NCBI GenBank assembly: GCA_009841255.1
Contig: VXMD01000005.1
Location: 1 to 51,942, forward strand
Source: Candidatus Poribacteria bacterium
GTDB taxonomy: Bacteria > Poribacteria > WGA-4E > WGA-3G
Direction: 5' to 3'
DNA length: 51,942 nucleotides
Each line of letters begins with the position of its first letter. The first letter of the stretch is position 1. This document shows positions 32,484-39,849 of this stretch, piece after piece. Made by a program: the position numbers and the translations under genes. The notes beneath the pieces are model-generated. The model saw nothing but the letters and a program-made list of their open reading frames with translations. It ran no database searches and was not told where the DNA came from.

Positions 32484-32492
32484 GTACCCTGA

Positions 32493-32873
32493 CTACAACA
32501 GCTGGCGTCCTTCGAACCCGGCTTCAATTTCATGCCAGTAGCGGATCCTCTTTTCACCCATCCGCCAACAGAGGTAGACCTCTTTGCCATTGCGGAGATG
32601 TGGAAAATCGACCAATCCTGGGTCGAGTCCTTTCAGATGACACCCGCGTGCCTCAATCCGTTCCAGAATTTCCTCAAAGTGTTCAGTTGCCTTGAGCAGT
32701 GCGGCTGTATGCTTACTGCCACCGTTGGACGACACTACCTCCAAGAGCGGGGTAATTTCTGCGTGGAGCGCTGCAAGTTGCGCTCTTATTGCTCTTAAGA
32801 GTGAAATTTCATCAGTTAATTCGGGGATACATTGATTTGCTTCTTCAAGCGTAAAATATCGCTTTTCCTTCAT
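32493..32873 (-). CDS. DUF2203-family protein
   Basis: 126 residues, the typical size of the family. The N-terminus KRYFTLEEANQCIPELTDEI is the DUF2203 signature, followed by a long helical hairpin. The C-terminus reads GCHLKGLDPGLVDFPHLRNGKEVYLCWRMGEKRIRYWHEIEAGF, with the conserved LVDFP and W-H-E motif. Function is unknown; it is soluble and cytoplasmic. It is convergent to thiD. Confidence 0.88.
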   Translation of the reverse strand: MKEKRYFTLEEANQCIPELTDEISLLRAIRAQLAALHAEITPLLEVVSSNGGSKHTAALLKATEHFEEILERIEARGCHLKGLDPGLVDFPHLRNGKEVYLCWRMGEKRIRYWHEIEAGFEGRQLL

Positions 32874-32972
32874 CTTTAAGTCTCCTCACGTTCGCAGTAA
32901 GAATATATATCAAATTTAAATTAGTACTTCTCCAAAATTTACACTAAATTACAAGCGATGTCAAGGAGAAGT

Positions 32973-33027
32973 GGTTGTCAGTTTTCGGTTAAAGACGTTT
33001 CCCTCCGAAAACTGATAACCGATAGCC
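32973..33027. repeat. Heptad-arm inverted repeat upstream of murJ
   Basis: GTTGTCAGTTTTCGGTTAAAG and, inverted, CTCCGAAAACTGATAACCGA (CAGTTTTCGG pairs with CCGAAAACTG) form a hairpin with heptad-like arms (TAACCGA, CAGTTTT). It ends about eight bases before the murJ ATG. Confidence 0.6.
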
Positions 33028-33035
33028 ACTATAAA

Positions 33036-34673
33036 ATGGAAAATGAAACGAAACCCGTAGACAAACAGAATCAAAACGTTACCCGCGCTGCTGGGATTGT
33101 CAGTATTGCTGTGATGATGTCTCGGGTATTGGGTCTCGCCCGCGAAACGGCGATCGGTTACTACTTCCCTTCAAAGACGATTGCGGATCCTTTTTATCTT
33201 GCGTTCCGCATACCGAACTTCCTACGCGATATGTTCGGCGAAGGCATCTTGAGCAAGGCGTTTATTACGACATTTCTCGCCACAGAGGCTGAAGATGGCG
33301 AAGAAGCGGCGTGGAATCTTGCGAATCGTATCTTTAATCTGACGTTCCTCGTCTTAATCGGTATTACAGTCCTCGGCATCATTTTCGCCCCCGTTATTGT
33401 GGATGTGCTGGCACGAGACAATTTTGACAAAAACTTAGACACTGTTGAACACTTTGGATTTGACAACAAGATTGAACTGGCAATTTATCTCACGCAATTG
33501 ATGTTTCCGTATCTACTTTTTGTGTCATTCGCGGCAATTGCGATGGGGTTATTGAACAGTAAAGGCACATTCGGTATCCCTGCGTGTGCATCCGCCTTCT
33601 TTAACGTGGGTTCTCTTGTTGTAGGGATAAGCGGTTACTATTTGTGTCCATTGGTAGAGATTCACCCAATAACGGGTATGGCTATGGGCGTAATCGTTGG
33701 GGGTATTGCGCAATTCTTAATTCAGGTACCGTCTATGCACCGAGTCGGGTTTCGGTACCGTCCATTGTTGAGTCTGCGAGATCCGAGAGTGCTCCAAGTC
33801 ATTCGTCTCATCGGACCCGCTGTATTGGGGGTCGCGGCGGTGCAGGTGAATCTACTGACGAACACGTTTTTTATTACCTCAGGTTCCGGATGGTTGACCT
33901 GGATTAGTAGAGCCTATCGCGTTATGCACCTTCCGATTGGGATATTTGGTGTTGCGATTTCAACAGTGGCACTGCCACAACTCGCGCGGTTCGTCGCAGC
34001 AGGGGAGACAGAGAATTTTCGCACCGCACTCTCTTATGCGCTTCGCTTAATGCTTGTCCTGACTATTCCGGCTGGAATCGGACTCATGGTCCTCTCAGCA
34101 CCGATCTGCCGTTTACTTTATGAATGGGGTGTAACCCTCGAAGAAGATACCATCGGAACGGCAGGGCTTCTGTTCGTCTATGCGTTCGGATTGTGCGGGT
34201 TCTCGACGTTGAAAATTGCCACAGATGGCTTCTACGCCTATAGAGATATTCGCGCGCCCGTTATCGTTAGTATTTGTGCCGTTGTGCTCAATATCTGTCT
34301 CAACTATCTGTTTATCTATCGTGGACTCTTCTTAGATCCGCGTGCCGTGGTGTTCTCAACGGTTTTGACAGTGACGTTGAACTGTGCCGTTTTACTGCTA
34401 CTGCTCCGCCGCAAAGTTGGACGGTTGGGGTTCCGATCACTTATCACATTGACATCCAAAATCCTGATCGCTTCAGCAGTCATGGGGCTTTTTTGCTGGG
34501 TAACAAACGGTGTCATTGAAAACGACTGGCTCGGAACGGTAGGTATCATCCCACGGACCACCGGCGTGTTTGCACCGATAGGCGTGAGTCTATTGATACT
34601 CGCGGCAATGTATAAACTTCTGAAAGTCTCGGAATTTGACGATATTTTGAATACATTCAAACAACGTCTCTGA
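33036..34673 (+). CDS. murJ: Lipid II flippase MurJ
   Basis: 545 residues from ATG 33036 (MENETKPVDKQ). An upstream in-frame ATG at 32958 has an internal AAGGAG overlap and would translate the repeat, so it is less likely. About 14 membrane segments are visible. Hallmarks: SIAVMMSRVLGLARETAIGYYF, DPFYLAFRIPNFLRDMFGEGILSKAFITTF (the conserved R-x-P-N-x-x-R-x-x-x-x-E-G motif), and RVMHLPIGIFGVAISTVALPQLAR. MurJ flips lipid II across the inner membrane for peptidoglycan synthesis, so a peptidoglycan wall is implied. Confidence 0.93.
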   Translation: MENETKPVDKQNQNVTRAAGIVSIAVMMSRVLGLARETAIGYYFPSKTIADPFYLAFRIPNFLRDMFGEGILSKAFITTFLATEAEDGEEAAWNLANRIFNLTFLVLIGITVLGIIFAPVIVDVLARDNFDKNLDTVEHFGFDNKIELAIYLTQLMFPYLLFVSFAAIAMGLLNSKGTFGIPACASAFFNVGSLVVGISGYYLCPLVEIHPITGMAMGVIVGGIAQFLIQVPSMHRVGFRYRPLLSLRDPRVLQVIRLIGPAVLGVAAVQVNLLTNTFFITSGSGWLTWISRAYRVMHLPIGIFGVAISTVALPQLARFVAAGETENFRTALSYALRLMLVLTIPAGIGLMVLSAPICRLLYEWGVTLEEDTIGTAGLLFVYAFGLCGFSTLKIATDGFYAYRDIRAPVIVSICAVVLNICLNYLFIYRGLFLDPRAVVFSTVLTVTLNCAVLLLLLRRKVGRLGFRSLITLTSKILIASAVMGLFCWVTNGVIENDWLGTVGIIPRTTGVFAPIGVSLLILAAMYKLLKVSEFDDILNTFKQRL

Positions 34674-34720
34674 GGATTTTAAGGAAAACTCGCAAATTTT
34701 ACAATCTTTGTAGCATCAAG

Positions 34721-34810
34721 TGCATAACCCGTAACGTAGTGGAGGGCGGATTTAAGAAAAGGACGCTAAAGTCCAAACCAACAATATTTAACCGCAAGGA
34801 ATAATTAAAA
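34721..34810 (+). repeat. Leader element, long form, abutting hisF
   Basis: Starts CCCGTAACGTAGTGGAGGGC (stem CCC/GGG), continues GGATTTAAGAAAAGGACGC and CTAAAGTCCAAACCAACA, and ends CCGCAAGGAATAATTAAAAA. The last A of the element is the first base of the hisF ATG, so AAGGA is 10 bases from the start. Confidence 0.7.
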
Positions 34811-35590
34811 ATGTTAACAAAACGGATAATTCCATGTTTAGACGTGCGTGCGGGGAAGGTCACCAAAGGCATTGCATTTCAAGGCAATGTCGATGTCGGT
34901 GATCCCGTTGATATGGCGCGGTTCTATTACGAAGGTGGTGCCGATGAACTCGTCTTCTACGACATCACAGCGAGCAATGAGCGACGCGATATCATGATTG
35001 ATGTTGTTTCTGCAGTCGCCGCCGAAATTTTTATCCCGTTTTCTGTCGGCGGCGGGTTACGCACACTTGAGGATATGCGCCGTGTGCTCCTCGCAGGTGC
35101 AGAGAAGGTGAGTATAGACTCGGGTGCCGTGCGGAACCCTGACATCATTGCGGAGGGTGCACGCGCGTTCGGGAGTCAATGCGTCGTGTTGAGCATGCAA
35201 GTGAAACGGGTTCCAAAAAGCGAACAGATTCCAAGCGGCTATGAAATCTTCATAGACGGCGGGAGAACACCGGTCGGTTGGGATGCGCTGGAATGGTCGG
35301 CGCGTGGGGTCGATCTGGGTGCTGGCGAAATCGTCGTCAATAGCATCGATGCAGACGGCACAAAAGCCGGGTATGAACTCGAATTGACGGGTGCCATTGC
35401 GGATCTGGTGCCGGTGCCTGTGATCGCCTCTGGTGGTGCGGGGAACCCACAGCACCTACGGGACGTTTTTGTCGAAAGCAACGCCGATGCCGCGATTGTC
35501 GCTTCTATCACACATTACGGCGAATTTACGATTGATAACATCAAAACCTATCTGGCGGATGAAGGTGTGAGCGTCCGGGATACATGGTAG
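34811..35590 (+). CDS. hisF: Imidazole glycerol phosphate synthase cyclase subunit HisF, catalytic Asp130 replaced
   Basis: 259 residues. The cyclase subunit makes imidazole glycerol phosphate and AICAR in histidine synthesis, with ammonia from His[17 protein letters not shown] holds the first catalytic Asp (residue 11) and the hinge Lys19. [31 protein letters not shown] and [14 protein letters not shown] are the phosphate-binding loops. At residue 130, where canonical HisF has the second catalytic Asp in VAIDAKR, this protein reads LSMQVKR, i.e. Gln. The rest is intact, so either a variant subfamily with altered mechanism or a different reaction is possible. No hisH is adjacent. Confidence 0.9.
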   Translation: MLTKRIIPCLDVRAGKVTKGIAFQGNVDVGDPVDMARFYYEGGADELVFYDITASNERRDIMIDVVSAVAAEIFIPFSVGGGLRTLEDMRRVLLAGAEKVSIDSGAVRNPDIIAEGARAFGSQCVVLSMQVKRVPKSEQIPSGYEIFIDGGRTPVGWDALEWSARGVDLGAGEIVVNSIDADGTKAGYELELTGAIADLVPVPVIASGGAGNPQHLRDVFVESNADAAIVASITHYGEFTIDNIKTYLADEGVSVRDTW

Positions 35591-35621
35591 TAGTGGTTAT
35601 GGGTTCGGGTTGCTACGCAAC

Positions 35622-35756
35622 CCTTTCAGTTATCAGTTATCAGTTAAGAGGTGTTTCGTAAAAACTCACCCCTCCTGAAGCTCCCAAGTCAAGTGGCTTG
35701 TTATCAGAGTCTTTTGACTGACAACCGATAACCGACAACCGATAACTCTTAAAATG
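35622..35756. repeat. Heptad-arm inverted-repeat element between hisF and the aminotransferase
   Basis: The left arm has CAGTTATCAGTTATCAGTTA near 35625-35645, the right arm GACAACCGATAACCGACAACC near 35721-35745, then GATAACTCTTAAAATGG. Arms are tandem heptads in opposite orientation around a core of about 75 bp (GAGGTGTTTCG to GAGTCTTTTG). The GGAG RBS of the next gene is at its very edge. Confidence 0.7.
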
Positions 35757-35764
35757 GAGAAAAA

Positions 35765-36667
35765 ATGGAACCTAAATTACCTGATGCAAGAAATGAAAAC
35801 ATATTAATCCACGTCAATGGTGAATTGTTACCCCGTGAAGACGCGAAGATCTCTGTGTTCGACAGCCTCGTTCAAGGCGGAGATGGCGTATGGGAAGGTT
35901 TGCGTGTTTATAACGGAAAGATATTCGCACTGGACCCACACCTGGATCGACTCATAGACTCGGCGCACGCCATGGCGTTCGCGGGTATCCCGACGCGCGA
36001 TGAGATTAAACAAGCGATCTTTGAGACGCTTGAAGCCAACGGCATGCGGGACGGCGTTCATATCCGTCTAACGCTGAGTCGTGGGAAAAAAGTCACCTCC
36101 AGCATGGACGCACGCGTCAATCAGTACGGGACCACCTTAATCGTGCTTGCGGAGTGGAAGCCACCCATCTACGCCAAGAGCGGTATCCGCTTAATCACCT
36201 CAGCGATCCGACGGAACCCGCCGCAGTGTGTTGACTCCAAGATTCATCACAACAACCTAATTAACAATATCCTCGCCAAGATTGAGGCGAACGTCGCTGG
36301 CGTGGACGATGCGATTATGCTCGACATCTTCGGTTACGTTTCGGAGACGAACGCGACGAACATCTTTCTCATAAAACGTGGGGAAGTCCTGACACCGCAC
36401 GCCGATAGCTGCCTACCGGGGATCACGCGCGGCACGGTCATCGGTATCGCTCGCAAGGCCGGTATCCCGCTGACGGAGCGCAATGTTTCGTTGACGGAGG
36501 TCTACACCGCGGATGAAGTCTTCACCACCGGCACTGTGGGTGAATTGAGTCCGGTCTTAGAAGTTGACGGCAGGAAGATCGGAGATGAAGGTATCCGTCC
36601 TGTAACGACTCGGCTGCAGGAACTTTACGCGGAACTGACTGCTAACGAAGGTGAACCGTTGCCATAG
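35765..36667 (+). CDS. ilvE: Class IV PLP aminotransferase (branched-chain amino acid aminotransferase type)
   Basis: 300 residues. NILIHVNGELLPREDAKISVFDSLVQGGDGVWEGLRVYNGKIF is the class IV N-terminus, followed by LDPHLDRLIDSAHAM. The catalytic lysine is in DSKIHHNNLINNILAKIEA. DIFGYVSETNATNIFLIKRGEVLTPHADSCLPGITRGTVI and TGTVGELSPVLEVDGRKIGD contact the cofactor phosphate. It transfers amino groups to branched-chain 2-oxo acids, but the D-amino-acid transaminase or 4-amino-4-deoxychorismate lyase branches of the same fold cannot be fully excluded. GGAG five bases upstream of ATG supports the start. Confidence 0.85.
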   Translation: MEPKLPDARNENILIHVNGELLPREDAKISVFDSLVQGGDGVWEGLRVYNGKIFALDPHLDRLIDSAHAMAFAGIPTRDEIKQAIFETLEANGMRDGVHIRLTLSRGKKVTSSMDARVNQYGTTLIVLAEWKPPIYAKSGIRLITSAIRRNPPQCVDSKIHHNNLINNILAKIEANVAGVDDAIMLDIFGYVSETNATNIFLIKRGEVLTPHADSCLPGITRGTVIGIARKAGIPLTERNVSLTEVYTADEVFTTGTVGELSPVLEVDGRKIGDEGIRPVTTRLQELYAELTANEGEPLP

Positions 36668-36776
36668 ACGTAGTTTGACAATTTAAGACGGGGATATGGG
36701 CTGCCCTTTGCCTTAACAGCGGGAAAAAGTGCATCCAAGAATGTTTATAGGTGAGTTATACAACGGAGGAAGACCA

Positions 36777-38306
36777 GTGATAGATCTGAATAACGTCTTG
36801 AAGAATTCAGCACTCTTAGAGGTCCATGCACATTGGGACCCGATTGCCGATTCGACTTACAATTTACACAAAAAATCACCAGAAAGTGTTGAACTTTTTG
36901 ATCTGTCGCCGCACGAACCCATTAGAGAATATAAGGGAGAGGCTTTCAACGCCTTTCTTCCACCGTCAACTGTGACGGTCGGGGATGTTTGGGAACTGGA
37001 TCTGGACAAGGTGATTCCGTTCCTTTCCCAGTTTCATCTGGGTGCTACAGGGGAGTTGCGTCACGGTCAGAAGGGGGCTTTTGCCTGCTTACGCGCCCGC
37101 TCGACAGATTATGCAGATATCACGTTCCGAATTCATGCGGAGTTCACTTTGGCAACGCGTCCCAACCCGGACTGGAAACCGGGAAGTGATGAGAGGCAGG
37201 TCTATTTAGCCCGCTTTATTCCGTCACAATATACCGGACGATTACGCATCAACCTGCAGACAGGTTCTATTTGCGATTTTTCGCTAGCACTTCCGCCACG
37301 CAATAGCAATGTAGATATTAACGACTTCGGATATGCTGACATGGTCTTCGTGCCGCGCATGGAACTCCTCGCCACACCGACAAAAACATCGGACGACGTC
37401 GAGTGGGCAGAGGCTATCACACCCGAAGAAGCATGTAAAAGATTGGAATTGCAGTTCTACAAGTTCGCTGAAATCAACTGGCGACGCCTTGAAGAAGCCA
37501 TCGCGGAATCCGAGGCGACGCAGCGTCCGATTCATGCAGTCCTTGCTTGGGGTCCTTTAGACGATGAATCCTGCTGAGCGAACGGTAAAAACTTGAGAGC
37601 GGGTCCGCTCTCGAATCCAGAAGTGATAAAAACGCTCAACGAGCAGTTCATAAATACCTGGATAATGCCGCGCGATTTGCCGGAACTGATAGAGGGCGCA
37701 AAAAGTGAAAGCGTTCGCCGCTTCGCTACATCCCTCAAAGATTACTACACCTATCCAGTGGACATTCAGATCCTGAACTCCGAAGCCACGGTCATTATGC
37801 ACCAGCCGGAGAGCAAATTCCGTGTCAACAATCGGGCACAAGGATATTTAACGCTATTAACGTATGCGTTGGAAGAGAAGCCTTTATTGGAATCAGACGA
37901 TCCGAGTTTGCGTAAGCAGTTGATGGAGGTTTCAAACACCTTCCGCGCGCCCGGTGCGGGCTATCAGGATTACACACCCATTGAAATTGACACAACCGCG
38001 TTTGAACACGGCGGAACCCTCATCATTGATATAGAGGTAGGCGAAGGTGAGGCGACAGGTTCGTTCGATCTGTATGACGCTGACGTTGAACTGCCGACAG
38101 AGGGGTATCCGAACGACGCACTGACTTCCGTATGGGATATTCCGCCCGGGATCACTGGGCAAATTATTCACCGATTCATACGCGGTCAGCGGTTTAAGTT
38201 AGGGGCAACAGGTAATTGGTTCTGCGAACAGGGTAGCACCAACACTTTTCTTGCTAAAATCTCTGTCGTGCCAGCGAAAAATGAAGAAACGGAAGCGTCA
38301 TCGTAA
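36777..38306 (+). CDS. Putative selenoprotein: Cys-Sec thioredoxin-like protein with UGA read as selenocysteine
   Basis: Read as one gene of 509 residues. The GTG at 36777 has GGAGG seven bases upstream; an earlier in-frame GTG (36729) lacks an RBS. The frame runs to TGA at 37575-37577, immediately after a Cys codon (DDESC-U-ANGKNLRAGPLSNPE), and then remains open in the same frame to TAA at 38306. Cys266-Sec267 sits after a hydrophobic strand (IHAVLAWGPLDD), where a thioredoxin fold places its redox pair. What follows (EVIKTLNEQFINTWIMPRDLPEL, then YPVDIQILNSEATVIMHQPESKF) also matches the thioredoxin fold. A SECIS-like hairpin follows the TGA. The N-terminal 255 residues are of unknown family. 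The C-terminal 120 are beta-rich. No RBS or good start precedes the downstream half. Confidence 0.75.
37575..37614 (+). promoter_or_regulatory. Candidate bacterial SECIS element at the in-frame TGA
   Basis: GAGAGCG (37595-37601) pairs perfectly with CGCTCTC (37606-37612) around loop GGTC. U-A and U-G pairs extend the stem to nine. The loop begins 24 bases after the TGA (37575-37577). Bacterial SECIS elements sit directly after the UGA, with about 16-37 bases to a small apical loop having G among its first two positions; all these conditions are met. Confidence 0.7.
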
Positions 38307-38308
38307 AT

Positions 38309-39712
38309 TTAAATCTCAACGCGCACAAAGGCGAGATATGCACCCGACAAAAGAACAACGAAAAACAGGATCAACAAGAGTAAATCCGTCGCCGCGGTGT
38401 TGAAATCACGAGTGAGACTGAGTGTATCTTCAAAGATCGGAATTGATTCGGGACTGATCGGTTTTTTCGACATACCTTTACGAATCCCAATGATATGAAG
38501 ACTGTCAGGATCTGCTCTATCCATATCCGTGACAAATTCGCGGTATTCGCGGGCATAATGTTGAACATTCTCCACAAATTGTAGATGCCGTTCAAATCCT
38601 GTCCCAGCAAAAACCTCAAGAAGGTGCTGGACAATCGCGACGGGTGAGATACGCGTGGCGGAACGCGCCAGTTGAATTTGGGCGTGCTGCTGGTCTAAGT
38701 GTTTTTGGCTCAAACGTTCCCGCTGTGCGGCTTCATTGGTGACATACTCACCTCCTAACTGTATTTTTTTCACTGAAAGCTCATGTGTGTTTTGCAAGCG
38801 AGCCTCGTATTCACTCTTGAGTTCATTATGCAGTTGCTTTCGGCGTTCATAGAATTCGTCGTCAGTCATCGGGTTTGAAAATCCGCTTGCAATGGAGGCG
38901 AGTGTACTTGGCATAAAAACGACAAAAGTAACCCACATCAATAGGAGTACCACAAGACTCGCAGCGTTTTGCTGTACACGCGACGACACTAACAAACCCA
39001 ACGCAAGAAATAGACACAGGTACAGAAGCGCAATAAGAAAAATGATGCCTAAACGACTCCATGCCTCGGTACCGAGTTGAACATCGTCGGACGTGGAAAC
39101 CAACAACAGATTTATCAATACAGCAAGCGTAAACGGAACGCCAATACTTATCAATGCGCCTAAAAACTTGCCAATCAGCACGGTGTGGCGCGGAACTGGG
39201 TTCGCCAATGTTAAACGTAATGTTCCTTGCCCTCGCTCGCCGGAAATCGAATCGAAGGTGAACAGGATAGCGATGAGACTCAAGACGTATCCGATCACAA
39301 ATATCCAATCTACTTTGATAGTGTCTGGACGGATATTTCTTGAATTGAGCGTCGCGGGTCGATATAACAGCTGCCAGAAACCTCTTAAGTCATCGGTGAT
39401 CCAATAGACAAACCCACCATTGACCCTACCTGACAAAAAGACATCGCCGCCCTCTGCACAGAAATGGAGTGGAGCCGGCTTTTTGTAAAGATTTCCGGGA
39501 CCCCATTGCGCAATCTCATATAAATCCGTTCGAGATTTTAAGTGATTCAGCGATCTTGTGACGGCATCGTGGTATTTCTGCATCCGCACGGGGTGTTCCC
39601 GGAGATTTACAACCGCATTGGTTAGCATTAAACCCAAAAGCAACACTGTCGCAAGTGCAAACCTGAGGCTATTCAGATTGTCGTAAATTTCCCGTTTCGC
39701 AATATGCCACAT
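38309..39712 (-). CDS. ABC-2 type permease, A-type paralogue 1
   Basis: 467 residues. TM1 is at 15-35 after the cytoplasmic start MWHIAKREIYDNLNSLRF. An extracytoplasmic loop with HFCAEGGDVFLS follows. A cluster of membrane segments (about 135-270) surrounds GERGQGTLRLTLANPVPRH at 158-175, the cytoplasmic coupling segment of ABC-2 permeases. A soluble region at about 275-430 and a final TM ending FVRVEI complete it. It is the last gene of the array and ends two bases from the convergent selenoprotein gene. No ATPase is nearby. The substrate is unknown. Confidence 0.85.
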   Translation of the reverse strand: MWHIAKREIYDNLNSLRFALATVLLLGLMLTNAVVNLREHPVRMQKYHDAVTRSLNHLKSRTDLYEIAQWGPGNLYKKPAPLHFCAEGGDVFLSGRVNGGFVYWITDDLRGFWQLLYRPATLNSRNIRPDTIKVDWIFVIGYVLSLIAILFTFDSISGERGQGTLRLTLANPVPRHTVLIGKFLGALISIGVPFTLAVLINLLLVSTSDDVQLGTEAWSRLGIIFLIALLYLCLFLALGLLVSSRVQQNAASLVVLLLMWVTFVVFMPSTLASIASGFSNPMTDDEFYERRKQLHNELKSEYEARLQNTHELSVKKIQLGGEYVTNEAAQRERLSQKHLDQQHAQIQLARSATRISPVAIVQHLLEVFAGTGFERHLQFVENVQHYAREYREFVTDMDRADPDSLHIIGIRKGMSKKPISPESIPIFEDTLSLTRDFNTAATDLLLLILFFVVLLSGAYLAFVRVEI

Positions 39713-39849
39713 AAGTAACCAGTAACCAGTTAACAGTTTTCAGTTAAAGAGGTGTCTGGTAACAATCGACCCCAGTTTGCAATACTCCAAGCAACAAGTG
39801 AATTGTTACAGAATGCCTCTTAACTGACCACTGGTAACTGACAACTATT
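39713..39849. repeat. Heptad-arm inverted-repeat element, copy between permeases B1 and A1
   Basis: Arms CAGTAACCAGTTAACAGTTT (left) and ACTGGTAACTGACAACT (right) surround a core containing AGTTAAAGAGG and, inverted, CCTCTTAACTG. Nearly identical to the copy at 42787-42930, including GGTAACAATCGACCCCAG and GTGAATTGTTACAGAATGCC. Confidence 0.75.

Noticed and set aside
32958-33035. Longer MurJ N-terminus from ATG 32958
   Set aside because: It would translate through a hairpin repeat with no family-like sequence; the ATG at 33036 begins the conserved-length protein.
35622-35756. Heptad arms considered as a DnaA-box or iteron origin
   Set aside because: The heptads do not match DnaA boxes, the arms are in inverse orientation, the same units recur at several unrelated spacers, and no replication gene is adjacent.
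37578-38306. Separate gene starting at TTG 37593 instead of UGA read-through
   Set aside because: No RBS before the TTG, which lies right before a stable hairpin. The frame is continuous with the upstream gene and the thioredoxin-like fold would be split at its redox site.
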